Both the position numbers and the translations under genes were made by a program. The notes under the pieces were generated by a model. It did no database searches, was not told the DNA's origin, and was given only the letters and a program-made list of their open reading frames with translations. A stretch of DNA of 64,000 bases from Przewalskia tangutica (lineage: Eukaryota > Streptophyta > Magnoliopsida > Solanales > Solanaceae), in contig CM056721.1 in the NCBI GenBank assembly GCA_029844215.1, positions 54,973,815-55,037,814 of the forward strand, written 5' to 3'. Of this stretch, positions 1 through 9,532 are shown piece by piece; within the stretch, counting starts at the first letter, position 1; each line of letters starts with the position of its first letter.

Positions 1-1142
1 TAATACTTTCTTGTTGATTTGATAAGTAAACATGTTAGGATGCTACGTGTGTTAGTATCTTGTGGTTGTTATGTAAGGGGTCATTCTTTGCTTTGCTTAC
101 GCTGCTAAACGGTAAGTCCATTGTCTTGTTATTATATCACCTACCCTCGACTTATTATACCGAGGGCTTGCCACCCGATGCGGGTCTATACGGCTATGCG
201 GTCCTTGTGACTATGCGGAGCGGTATGCTCGATTGATCATTCCGGGTGTTTAGCCTGATGCGGGGGATTCCCTATGCGGTCTGTTGAGGCTATGCGGTCT
301 TTTGAGACTATGCGGGCTGCGGGAGCCTAGGCGGATACCGGGGGTTAAGCAGCCTCCGAAGCGGGGTATACCACATGCGGTTCATGTGTGACCTATGCGG
401 AGTCGCGGTAAGTTCGAGGATAGACGCCGCGGTGATCTGCGGGCGAGTGGCCGCCGATCATGTAGTGCGGTCTGAAAGACCTCGTGATATAGTTTATGGT
501 ATTTCGATCGCTGTGGGTCTTAGTAGTCGGCTATGCCTTCGTACTTACCCCGTACGGTTCTATTGTGATGACTTTGAGGGCGTGAGTCCCTGACTTGGCA
601 TGACTGCTTATTTATTGTGAACTGTAGTTTGGTTATCATACATGTCTTCTACTTTATATAGACTACTATGATTTCATTTACAGTATTTATTTTCAGTTTC
701 ACATACTTGGTACTGTTATCGACCTCGCCGGGGACTGCGTTCATGCCGCAGGTAAAGGTACACCAGTCGTTGATCCTCGCTCCTAGGGTCACAGTTCAGC
801 GTTTGGGAAAGCTCCGTTTCTTCGGAGGCTTATCTTGGTATAGTCCCCTGTTGTTGTAGGTGCTTACATTCAGGGGTATGACGGCCCCGTCCGTCGTTGT
901 TGTCATATCATTCGTAGAGGTCTGTAGTACTGTTGTGGGCAGGGTTTGTAAAAAGGATTAAACTGTTCATTTTTGAAAGAGTTTTTATATATACGCCGAA
1001 AGGCAACTTTTCTTCAGATAAACATGTGTCTTCTTTACAATGATAATGTTATTGTTTTATGTTCCGCTGATTTTCTCTGATGTATGACTACTTGGGTGCC
1101 CGGGTAAGGCACCAGTCACGGGCCCCGGTACGGGTCGTGACA
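1..1142 (+). mobile_element. LTR copy E, 3' part, plus strand
   Basis: The stretch matches the 3' third of the A LTRs (compare 13610-14817 and 19480-20707) and ends in GGTCGTGACA at 1142. The start lies outside the window, so it cannot be told whether this is a solo LTR or the 3' LTR of an element. It contains the GC-rich ATGCGG array (about 160-470), a GCC-GAAA-GGC hairpin near 995-1004 and the terminal hairpin pair found in the other LTRs. The next base belongs to LTR fragment C, so E appears inserted into C. The small open frames here are chance readings of LTR sequence. Confidence 0.85.
160..470 (+). repeat. GC-rich degenerate ATGCGG array in LTR E
   Basis: Short related words (tatgcggtct, cctatgcgg, ccgatgcggg) recur every 20-40 bases. 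The same array occupies the corresponding place in all LTRs here. The number and order of words differ between copies. It is CpG-rich compared with the AT-rich LTR around it. Confidence 0.6.
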
Positions 1143-1313
1143 GGGGTACTCGGCCGAAGCCACTAGGCTAGAGGGGGGAGAGGGGTGTTTCAGTTAGGGC
1201 TTCCAAGAGGGGGGGGGGAGAAGGCTTTTGGACGAGAGAGCAACTAAGGGGGAGGGAGTTTTGAGACTTGGAAGAATGATTTGTGGATGAAGAGTTCATC
1301 AACTCAAGGGGGG

Positions 1314-1321
1314 TATTTATA
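1314..1321 (-). promoter_or_regulatory. TATA box of LTR C
   Basis: TATTTATA on the plus strand is TATAAATA on the minus strand. It sits at the position held by the TATA box in every other LTR in the window, just before the C-rich leader. Confidence 0.6.
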
Positions 1322-1363
1322 GGGCTTTCAAGGGCTAAGATGAGGGCAAGTGGAGGGCAAGTG

Positions 1364-1368
1364 GATGG
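1364..1368. repeat. Target-site duplication of A, left (GATGG)
   Basis: GATGG immediately precedes the TG start of A and recurs at 20708-20712 directly after the CA end. A perfect 5-bp duplication is typical of Ty3/gypsy integration. Confidence 0.9.
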
Positions 1369-1692
1369 TGTTATACCCCGTAGTTCCAGGGTATGTATGC
1401 GAGGACGTACGTACGAGAATACGACAGAAAGATTGGAAAGGAAGAAAGAGGTGATTTTTCCACGGAAAAGTTTCCGGTTTTTGTGAAGGAAAAAGGTTCG
1501 TTAATGGGAATTGGATTCCCAGATTTGGTATTCGGACTTCCTGGAATATTAGAGAATTATGGAATTTTATTTTCAGAAATGGTCACGTGGGGCCCACGGG
1601 AGAAATTTACGGTTTTGTGGGGCCCACTTTTTTTTCGAGATTTTGGCCATTGTGTATATTTTCGTAAGATGTTTTATTTTGGGCCAATAGGA

Positions 1693-1710
1693 GGGTGACA
1701 CGTGTCACCC
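1693..1710. promoter_or_regulatory. Perfect 18-bp palindrome with G-box (A 5' LTR)
   Basis: GGGTGACACGTGTCACCC is a perfect palindrome centred on CACGTG. GACACGTGTC is a classic plant G-box/ABRE-type bZIP or bHLH site. The same or a slightly decayed palindrome occurs in every LTR here that keeps this region. Confidence 0.7.
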
Positions 1711-2065
1711 CCGCCTAGGTGGCTTGGCCGAATGGCATTTGTGCACAACACCCGGTTAGAGTCGTTTTTCGACGAAACGTTTTACATAACTTGCGAGGGG
1801 AAAATTCCGGGTATGTCTTTTCTTATTTGTGCGGATTTTTACGAGAGACGGAACATTTTGGACCAACGAGAGGCGGCACTTGGCACCTCTCATTGGTGGG
1901 CAAGGTGGCGGCTTGGACGACTTTGGGGTGTCAGTGGTAGATATTTTGTGTAGATATTTGTGAGGGTTTTAAGGAGTAGGGTCTAGGGGCACTTGGGTGA
2001 ATCTTGGCCTTACACTTGCTATACACTTGGCTAGATCTTGGCCATTGGTTGGCCTTGGCTTGTGC

Positions 2066-2073
2066 TATAAATA
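2066..2073 (+). promoter_or_regulatory. TATA box, A 5' LTR
   Basis: TATAAATA lies about 20 bp after a GCCATTGG (CCAAT-type) motif at 2041-2047 and is followed by a C-rich leader. The identical arrangement is in the 3' LTR at 17671-17678. Confidence 0.75.
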
Positions 2074-4217
2074 CCCTCTCCTTTGATGAACTTCTTCATC
2101 CTAAATATTTCCTAAGTGTTAGAATCCTCCTCCTCCTTCCTTATGGTTCTCGTCCTCCCCTTGTGGCGAGAGCACCCCCTCTAGGGGTGCTAGCCAGAGT
2201 GTACCCCCTAGCCTAGTTGCTTTCGTATATCTGTCACGACCCGTTCAGGGCCGTGGATCGTGCTCATCGGCACCCAAGTAGTCATACATCGAGTAACCAG
2301 CGGAATATAAAACAAGACAGAAACAATTTATAAAATAAGACACGCTTTATCTCAAGAAAAGCTTGCCTTTCGGCATAATATAAATAACTCAAGTTTTGCG
2401 ATTACATCCCAGCGCATAATAGTACTACAGACCTCTAGGAAGTAAACAACTATGGCGGGACAGGCCCGCCATACCGATCAGACAAAACTATCTACAATAC
2501 AGGAGATCATACCCAAAGTAGAGCCTCGGAGAAGATGGAGCTCACACCAACGCAAAGATCCTAAGGATGTGGATCTAGCACCGCTTGCCCTTACCGCGGC
2601 ATGAACGCCCCGGAGGTCGATAACAGTACTAAGTATGCATCAGAAATACTTAAATGAAAACATATCATTTAAAAACCATTTTACAAATGTGTGTGAAACA
2701 ACCAAGGAAACCGCACTTAGTGACACATCACAAACAAGAGCGACAATAGGTAACTGTAATAAGTCTTGTCTAGGCTGCGAATGATCGAAAGCAGGCCACT
2801 CGCCCCATCATCATTCTCGCAAGCCTAATCCTCGACTCGAGTCGCGTAGGCCACTCACGGGGCGCATGAGGTATAACCCGCATCGAGGGTAGCTACTCCT
2901 CGGCATCGCCCCGACTCATTGTCCGCATGGCCACTGCATCGCATGAGGCATAACCCGCATACTAACACGGAACTCCGTAGCTCCGCATAGGCCCCTCGAC
3001 CCGCATGAGGTATTCTCGAATCACGGTCCTGCATCACTGAAGTCTACCCGCGTGGAGGCGACTTAACCCGGTATCATCTCAAGAGGTGAGTGATAGTATA
3101 CTAACATAACAACTTATCTTTAAACAACATAAGCACAACAAGGATACTCACCTATACAAACGTTACAAGATACTAACACACATAGCATCATATCATGTCT
3201 ATTTATCAAACCATCTTTATTATTCTTTTCACAATACAAGTCTGTTATAAACACATAGGCAAACTTGTTTCTTTTATAAATCTTAAGTGGTTATACTTAC
3301 TTCCCATAAAGCTAGTATAACTCTTAAGCTTCTGTTTTTAAAAACCAATTAGTTCTCTTCGATAATATGATTCAAGAGTCTTTTGAAATGTTTTGATTCT
3401 TTATTATTCAGCTTAAGCGTGAGGCATTCCGTAAGTATTATTCGTGCTTAAGTCAAAGACATTGCCGTAGTTATTATTCGCTTAACACGTATGCTCACCG
3501 TACTATATATATATTGTAAAATATCATGCTTTAGGAAGAATCACATACCTTCTCAATAAAACCACCGCCAAGTCAATATGTCGCGCAGAGAGTCAGCCTA
3601 TAATAGTCACAGATATCTATCAAAGACTACTCTGAAGGTCATTCTAAACAGGGGGTTCATAATTCTACGGTAAGTCGGGCAGCACTTCCCTACCGGTGAG
3701 CTATATAAGTTCATCAGTGAAAACAGTCCTATGTAAGTACAGTTTGATTATTCTTCTTTTAAACCCTTCTAAGTGATTAATACTTCAATTCTATTCTGTG
3801 ATATACTTCTAAGTATTTATACTTATTCTTATACTACAACAGTATATATATTCTAATTCAAAAGAGGGTTAGGATTAGTTACCTCGGTAAGCCCAATAAT
3901 ATCCTAGAAAAAGTCGCGCCTGAGCAAGGTTTTGCTCCTAAGTTGTATGCTCCAAGAACCCTAGAAGTTCTTCACAACTTCTACTAAGTACTAAGGTATT
4001 TGGGCTAGGGTATTTTGGGCATTATAACGATACAAGAAGGTAACTTTTCTACCAAGGGAGGGGGGGTAGATTTCGGCTAGGCTAGGGGGGTAGGCTCTCG
4101 GCCATACAACACAAGGGGAGGGAAGAGGTGTTTGGACGAACAGCTTAAGGGAGAGGAGAGGATTTTTAGACTTGGAAGATAACTTTGTGGATGAATAACT
4201 CTTCATCTCTAAGGGGG

Positions 4218-4225
4218 TATTTATA
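4218..4225 (-). promoter_or_regulatory. TATA box, B 3' LTR
   Basis: TATTTATA on the plus strand, 455 bp from the LTR 5' end at 4680. Followed in the direction of transcription by the sequence matching the leader of the other LTRs. Confidence 0.7.
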
Positions 4226-4315
4226 GCTCAAGCCTTGGCCAACCAATGGCCAAGATGAAGACAAGTGCAAGGCAAGTGTAAGGCCAAGATCAAGCCAAGT
4301 GCACCCTAACTCCTA

Positions 4316-4363
4316 CTCCACAAAACACTCCACAAAACACTCCACAAAACACTCCACAAAACA
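4316..4363. repeat. 12-bp tandem repeat, four perfect copies (B 3' LTR)
   Basis: CTCCACAAAACA is repeated four times without mismatch. The same four copies are at 11619-11666 in the other B LTR, so the array predates the insertion. It lies between the palindrome and the TATA box of the U3 and creates a spurious repetitive reading frame. Confidence 0.9.
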
Positions 4364-4680
4364 AGGCCTAAACAAGGACCCAATCGGCCAAGGCCAACAC
4401 CCCTCTTTGGACGCCCAATCGTCCAAAGCCACCCCACTTGCTTCCAATGTGAGGGTGACACGCCACCCTCCGTTGGTCCAAAATGTTTTCTCTCGGAAAA
4501 ATCCGCAAAAATAAGAAATGGCATAGCGGAATTTACTCTACGAAAGTCAGGAAACGTTTCGTCGGAAAACGATTCTTTTAGTGAGTTGTGTACAAAATAA
4601 AACGTCCAAGGCTTATCTTTAAGGCAAGACTTTCGTACGTATTCCCTTACGTACATACTCTGGAAATACGGGGTATAACA

Positions 4681-4715
4681 TTCTCCCCTCCTTAGAAACA
4701 TTCGTCCCGAATGTT
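4681..4715 (-). promoter_or_regulatory. B polypurine tract and upstream hairpin
   Basis: Read on the minus strand, AAGGAGGGGAGAA directly precedes the LTR start; this is the plus-strand DNA primer site for reverse transcription. Just before it lies the inverted repeat AACATTCG-GGA-CGAATGTT (4697-4715). The same pair occurs in A, D, F, G and J. Confidence 0.8.
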
Positions 4716-4839
4716 CCTTCCCAAGACGGTTAGCGAAGAAGCTTAAACAGTAGTAAATGCCACACCTGGCCACAGAGCAACACATAGGCAGAAACGATAA
4801 CGAAAATTTACAAGTAGGAAAGTGAATTACCTGGAGGTG

Positions 4840-5231
4840 TGGGGAATAGGTGAGGATACTTCCGCCTCATGTCCTCCTCGGCTTCCCATGTCATCTCCTC
4901 TCGAGCTCGTTCGCCACAAGACTTTGTGGAAGCCACGTCCTTCGTCAGACGCCTAACGACGATCGACTATCGCTATGGGAATCTCATACGATAACCCCTC
5001 GGTCACCTGGACATCGTCAATCGGGTGTACCCTAGATGGATCCCCGATACATCTCCTCAGCATAGATACGTGAAAAACCGGATGCACTGCCTCCAGATCG
5101 GACGGCAGATCCAACTCATAGGCAACATTGCCTACCTGCGACAATCTAAACGGCCCGATGTACCTGGGTGAGCTTCCTTCTTCCCGAATCTCATCACACC
5201 CTTCATGGGTGACACCTTTAGGAAAACCCAA
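4840..5231 (-). pseudogene. B integrase C-terminal domain and chromodomain remnant
   Basis: The open frame 5231-4953 reads a typical gypsy integrase C-terminus: a GVTHEGCDEI stretch, YIGPF, VAYELDLP and HPVFHVSMLRR. It continues into the start of a chromodomain (EIPIAIVDRR). Below 4953 the chromodomain goes on in other frames with recognisable pieces, so it is frameshifted. J (58855-59172) carries the same region open. The integrase C-terminus binds DNA; the chromodomain in this clade guides integration to heterochromatin. The frame is broken here, unless the indels are consensus errors. Confidence 0.8.
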
Positions 5232-5379
5232 TCATGAACTCGAACTCAAGATGCCGACGACGATGATCTGCATACGACTTTGCCGACTCGAAATGTCGAT
5301 AGCCGCCTCGGATAAGCTTCACCTTATCCATCGCTGCTGTACCAAATCTGGTCCCACTAGCCGCGCCCATCGAACCAAC

Positions 5380-6140
5380 CTATAGGCGATCTGCACTTCC
5401 TCATACAAGGCCTCATAAGGCGCCATCGAATCTTTGGAGTGGTAGCTATTATTATATGCGAACTCAACTAGAGGCAAATGATCCTCCAACTACCACTAAA
5501 GTCAATAACACGTGCTCGCAGATATCCTCGAGAGTCGGATAGTGCGCTCTGCTGTCCGTGCATGCGTGGATGAAATGCGATTTCGTGCTCACTGCGTCCT
5601 AAACCCCTCGAAGGACCTCGAAGTTAGCCGTAACCGGGCTCCCTGCATGCGATATGATCGGTAGGGACTCCATGCGATCGACGATCTCTCGGATGTAAAG
5701 TCGGCATAATCTCACAAAAAGTCGTCCGACGGAAGAAAGTGGGCTGATTTAACACCGCCGACGATAACCCATATAGAATCATGTCTCCTCCGAGTGCGAG
5801 GTAATCCTGTGATGAAGTCCATGTTGATTACCTCCCACTTCGGTCGGGATCTCAATCATTCAGAACAAACCACGTGCCTCGGTGCTCTACCTTACTGCCG
5901 ACAACACGGGCGCGAGCTACGAACTCGCAACGTCCTCTTCAAGCCATCCCACCAATACACGGATCTAAGGTCGTGGTACATCTTGGTCGACCGGATGGAT
6001 AGAGTAACGCTGCGTGTGCTTCCCCAAGAACCTCTGCGAAGTCACGAAACATCCGGAACACACATGCGCCTCAAACCTTAGCACCCCATCGTTCTACCTC
6101 AAAAGGACCGCCCTCACGAAGAGTCAGATCACGATATCGA
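5380..6140 (-). pseudogene. B integrase core and zinc-binding region remnant
   Basis: Nucleotide identity to J 57830-58640 is clear on the minus strand, but no long frame remains. Recognisable points are the INMDFIT stretch at the first catalytic Asp (about 5813-5831) and the segment around the catalytic Glu (about 5522-5560), which is altered. Histidine/cysteine zinc-binding remnants lie near 5940-6070. It would have inserted cDNA into the host chromosome. Many indels. Confidence 0.7.
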
Positions 6141-6141
6141 A

Positions 6142-6640
6142 TCAAAGTGGATCCTCGAATTGCCTCTTCACCTCGCCGACGATGGAAGACTCGGCAACCT
6201 CACGAACTCTAACCCCACCGCTATCGTAATCAATCAAGCGGACACCAAGGCTCGCTAATCGATGCAAATCACGAACCATGTCCCTCCTCTCTAGTGCACA
6301 TCCGATAGGCTCCCATCGACCTACGACTAAGAGCATCCGCCACAACATTGGCCTTCCCGGGTGGTATAGGATATCAACATCGTAATCCTTAAGCAACTCT
6401 AACCACCGCTCTGCCGTAAGTTCAGCTCCTCTGGTGAAGATATCTGGAGGCTCTTGTGGTGCGTATAAATATCCACGTGAACCCATACAAATAGTGCCTC
6501 AGATCTTCAAAGCGTGAATCACTACGCAACTCCAAATCATGGGTGGGTAGTTCCTCTCGTGTTTCTTGGTGTCGGGATGCATATGCTATAACCCCATCTT
6601 TGCGTCAATACACATCCCAACCCGATGCCCGACGATCACA
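6142..6640 (-). pseudogene. B RNase H remnant
   Basis: The frame 6486-6142 reads the end of the RNase H domain and the linker to integrase (RWLELLKDYDVDILYHPG). The upstream catalytic part is in other frames around 6490-6640. It corresponds to 57270-57830 in J, where the domain is open. RNase H removes the RNA strand during reverse transcription. Frameshifts separate it from the RT. Confidence 0.75.
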
Positions 6641-7440
6641 ATACACGACATAACCATCCGACCTCCGGAAGTAAGAAGCGGGCGGTCGCCGGTCTCTCTT
6701 TCAAGAATCGAAACCACGCCACAAGCATCACCATCAAACTTGCTTGCGCCAGTCGGCCTAGTCAATGTGCGCAGATAGAAGCAAACTTCTCCACGAACCG
6801 CCGATAATAACTGCAAGGCCCGAGCTGCGAACCTCTGCCGGAGTAGTAGGTCTCGCCAAGTCTCGATCGCCTCGATCTTGGCCGTATCAACTCGAATGCC
6901 ATCACCGACAATATGCCCAAGAAACGCCATCAAGTCAACAAAACTCGCATTTGGAAAACTTGGCGTACAAGCTGGTCTGGAGAATCGGCCGATCGCCAAA
7001 TGCTCGCGTGCTCCCGCTCTGGCGAGAATAAACCAAGATATCATCAATGAACACTATCACAAACGTGTCCAAAATGGTTTGAACACTCGGTTCATCAAAT
7101 CCATGAATACCACGAGCATTGGTCAACCCAAAAGACATGACCACGAACTCATAATGCGTCTGGGTCCGAATGCGATCTAGGGACATCCACCTCTCGGACT
7201 ACTGATGATAGCCCGATCGCAGATCAATCTTGGAGAAACATCTCGCACCAGCAATCGGTCGAACAAATCATCAATCACAGGAGGGTATCGTTCTTAATGG
7301 TCACCTTGTTCACCGTAATCAACACACATGCGCGGCGTCCGCCCTTCTTCTTCACGAACAATACGGCGCCCCGGGAGAAACACTGGGCCTAATGAAACCC
7401 TTCTCTAGCAAATCCCTATGCTGATCCTTCAGCTCTCTCA
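6586..7440 (-). pseudogene. B reverse transcriptase remnant
   Basis: The frame 7186-6935 contains FVVMSFGLTNA followed by VFIDDILVYS; the IDD pair (about 7040-7045) is the catalytic Asp-Asp of gypsy RTs. The frame 7047-6586 continues with AFLGHIV and VDTAKIEAI, the thumb region. A KKKDG-type fingers motif is expected near 7330-7370 and is only partly readable. Frames change at least three times, so no single protein spans the domain. Confidence 0.85.
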
Positions 7441-8110
7441 ACTCGGCAGTGCCATTCCGTATGGCGGAATGGAAATAGGCCGAGTATCTGGCAATATGTC
7501 AATACAAAACTCAATCTCCCTCTCAGGAGGGATACCCGGGAGGTCATCTGGGAACACGTCTGGGAACTCGCTGACTACGGGAACTGACTGAAAATCTGGT
7601 ACCGCAGCCTCAGTATCAAACACCCGAACTAGATGGTAGATATACACATTCTGAACCATCTTCCTAGCCTTGAGGTAGGAAATAAACCTACACCTAGGCG
7701 ATACCGTGCTCCCCTCCCACTCAACAACTGGCTCCTCAGGAAACTGGAACCGTACTACTCTCTCTCTGCAGTCTACATTGGCATAGCAAGAAGCTAGCCA
7801 ATCCATCCCCATAATCACGTCGAAGTCAATCATCTCCAACTCTATCAAGTCGGCTAGGGTCCGACGACTGTAAATGGTCACAGGACAAGCTCTATATAAC
7901 CGCCGAGCTACCGAATCACCATCGCGTAGCTACCTCGAAAGGGTCTATGGACTCGTGATCTATCCCTATCCTACTAGCAACAAGGGAGATATATAGGGCG
8001 AGTAGAACCGGATCTATCAAAGCATACACATCAAACCCGGAACCGATAAGGTACGTGGCGACATCGGTGAGGCCTCCCGATCTGTCGCTGGACCAAAGCA
8101 TATATGCGGT
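7438..8110 (-). pseudogene. B aspartic protease remnant
   Basis: The frame 7881-7438 reads the second half of a retropepsin and the linker to RT (DFDVIMGMDWLASCYANVDC, then SEFPDVFPDDLPGIPPEREI). The catalytic loop lies in another frame near 8003-8024 as ALIDP followed by a break where the Gly of D-x-G should be. It corresponds to the open frame 55622-56461 in J. The protease cuts the gag-pol polyprotein. Confidence 0.8.
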
Positions 8111-9332
8111 TCGAGGACCGCTAGAATCGGGACGAGCCACGACCTCTGCCGCGACCTGGCGACCCACGAGCACCACGCCTCGGGCGAGTAATCGTAGGAG
8201 ATGATGAAGCGGCCCAGAACTGAAGGTGGGCCTACCACCAGCGCCCCGGCCGGCCGATACCGCCAAAGTGACCTGCCGCCACAATCGTAATAAGATCCAT
8301 AAGTAGTACCACACTTCCCGTAATGGGATCTACCGTCGGCCACACATCGGGTGGTCCGTCGGCGATGCCTGCTACTGCGGGCGTCGAAGCCCTGGGCCCC
8401 GGTCCGCCCTCGAAAACTCGGGTCGAGGGCGGTGCAGGAGTGCTCGAGCCGGCGTGGTGCGAATCTAGGCTGCCGAGGCCGCCCACCACGATAACCACCG
8501 AAAACCCTCCGCCTGGCCTTCCTGGCGATGTCATCGACTCGCCGACCTGCGCTCGCTCGCATCCAGGCGTGAGCTCGCATGCGGGTAATGTCCATACCGG
8601 TGGAAAACCCCGCACATGACTCGGCCATATAGTCGTCTAGCCGGTGACATAGCGGTGCACCTATCCTCCATATCTGCTACCAATCTTTGGGACATATCGA
8701 GCCAAAGAATCAAACTCGACATTGTACTCCCGACGGTCGTCCTCTGCCTCGGTGGTAAAAATCTATCGGCCGCGCCCTCCTCATCTGTGGAGGCAAGAAG
8801 TGAGTGAGAAAGCCTCCGAGAACTCGTCCCGTATGGCGGGACGCGTGCTCTCCCGGATAACTCCCATGAATCAAACCAATCGATCGCGGTATCACGCAAT
8901 TTATGTGAACCAAAGATCACGGACTCGGTCTCGACGCCCGATCACTCTCAAAATCCTCAAGGCGACGGATGAACTCCTGCGGATCATCCTCCGGCCTCGA
9001 CCCATAAAACTCCCGGGCTACAACTCAAGAAATCTCGTAGCCTCAAACTATTCGCCTCGGGTGTACCACGGTGCGACCGAGCCGAGCCGAACCGCCGCAT
9101 CAATCTCTCCTCGTGACGGGCCTGACTTTAGCCAAAGTCGGGCCATCTCTTGTACCCTAACTCCTCCGCCCGGTGTGGGACGGGAGGTGTGGGTACGTGG
9201 TCTCTTTGAAATGGCGGCGTCATAGAACTCGCCGTCTCGGTATAGACCGGGCACGAGCCCTCGTGACTCTGGGTGTCTCGCTAGCAGCTCCGCCTTGCCT
9301 TGCCTCGGGCGGGTTGCCTTACGTGGAGGCAT
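8111..9332 (-). pseudogene. B gag remnant
   Basis: On the minus strand gag starts with ATG at 9332, reading MPPRKATRPRQGKAE, the same start as J (54565). The capsid part is seen in pieces (FGSHKLRDTAIDWFDSWE at about 8920-8860) and breaks several times. A zinc-knuckle and Arg/Gly-rich tail are expected at 8111-8250, where only fragments show. Gag forms the particle that packages element RNA. It runs into protease without an evident stop in the ancestral order. Confidence 0.8.
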
Positions 9333-9532
9333 AATCATATAGAAAGGAATACGTTAGAGGTCCAACCTATAACACGACTCTAAAGCACGATCTCGTAATG
9401 AGAAGAATGGAAACCAATCCTAAATATCCTATAGCCTCTCGATTATTGGTGTGGTGCAACACACCGATAATCAAGACTTACTAGATACGATCTGTAGACA
9501 CTTTCCGAGGATTAATCGCTCGATACCACTTT
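9333..9532 (-). promoter_or_regulatory. B leader: primer binding site and leader hairpin
   Basis: The PBS (9518-9528) reads TGGTATCGAGC on the minus strand, one base short of TGGTATCAGAGC in A and J. The missing or altered base falls in a CAG context. The leader hairpin lies at 9441-9472 with a damaged loop. Both sit between the 5' LTR and the gag ATG. Confidence 0.8.

Larger units (their letters stand above)
1143..1368 (-). mobile_element. LTR fragment C, left piece, minus strand
   Basis: On the minus strand this reads like the TATA box and C-rich 5' leader of a J/B-type LTR (compare 52300-52500). It joins 20713-21060 once element A is removed; the shared 5-bp duplication GATGG (1364-1368 and 20708-20712) shows this. 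The remainder of C lies left of E, outside the window. It has long G runs (1208-1218 area) on the plus strand. Confidence 0.8.
1369..2231 (+). repeat. A 5' LTR, first part (composite U3 and start of leader)
   Basis: Begins TGTTATACCCCG. The first 340 bp resemble the U3 of D and F (two GTGGGGCCCAC boxes at 1587-1597 and 1617-1627). From about 1715 it resembles the U3 of G and J (gtgcacaacacc...cgacgaaacg). The two U3 types therefore lie in series. The TATA box is about 700 bp from the LTR start, against about 400 in G and J. It stops at the B insertion in the C-rich leader. Confidence 0.88.
2232..4680 (-). repeat. B 3' LTR
   Basis: Runs from TGTCACGACCC (3' end of the LTR read on the plus strand) to TACGGGGTATAACA at 4680. 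It is nearly the same length as the partner at 9533-11990. It contains the TATA box, a 12-bp tandem repeat, the GC-rich ATGCGG array (about 2810-3080) and a decayed palindrome at 4451-4470. Confidence 0.9.

Noticed and set aside
4306..4785. 159-codon minus-strand frame across LTR B and the polypurine tract
   Set aside because: It crosses the LTR/interior boundary and ends in the 12-bp tandem repeat; no similarity to any gag or pol domain.
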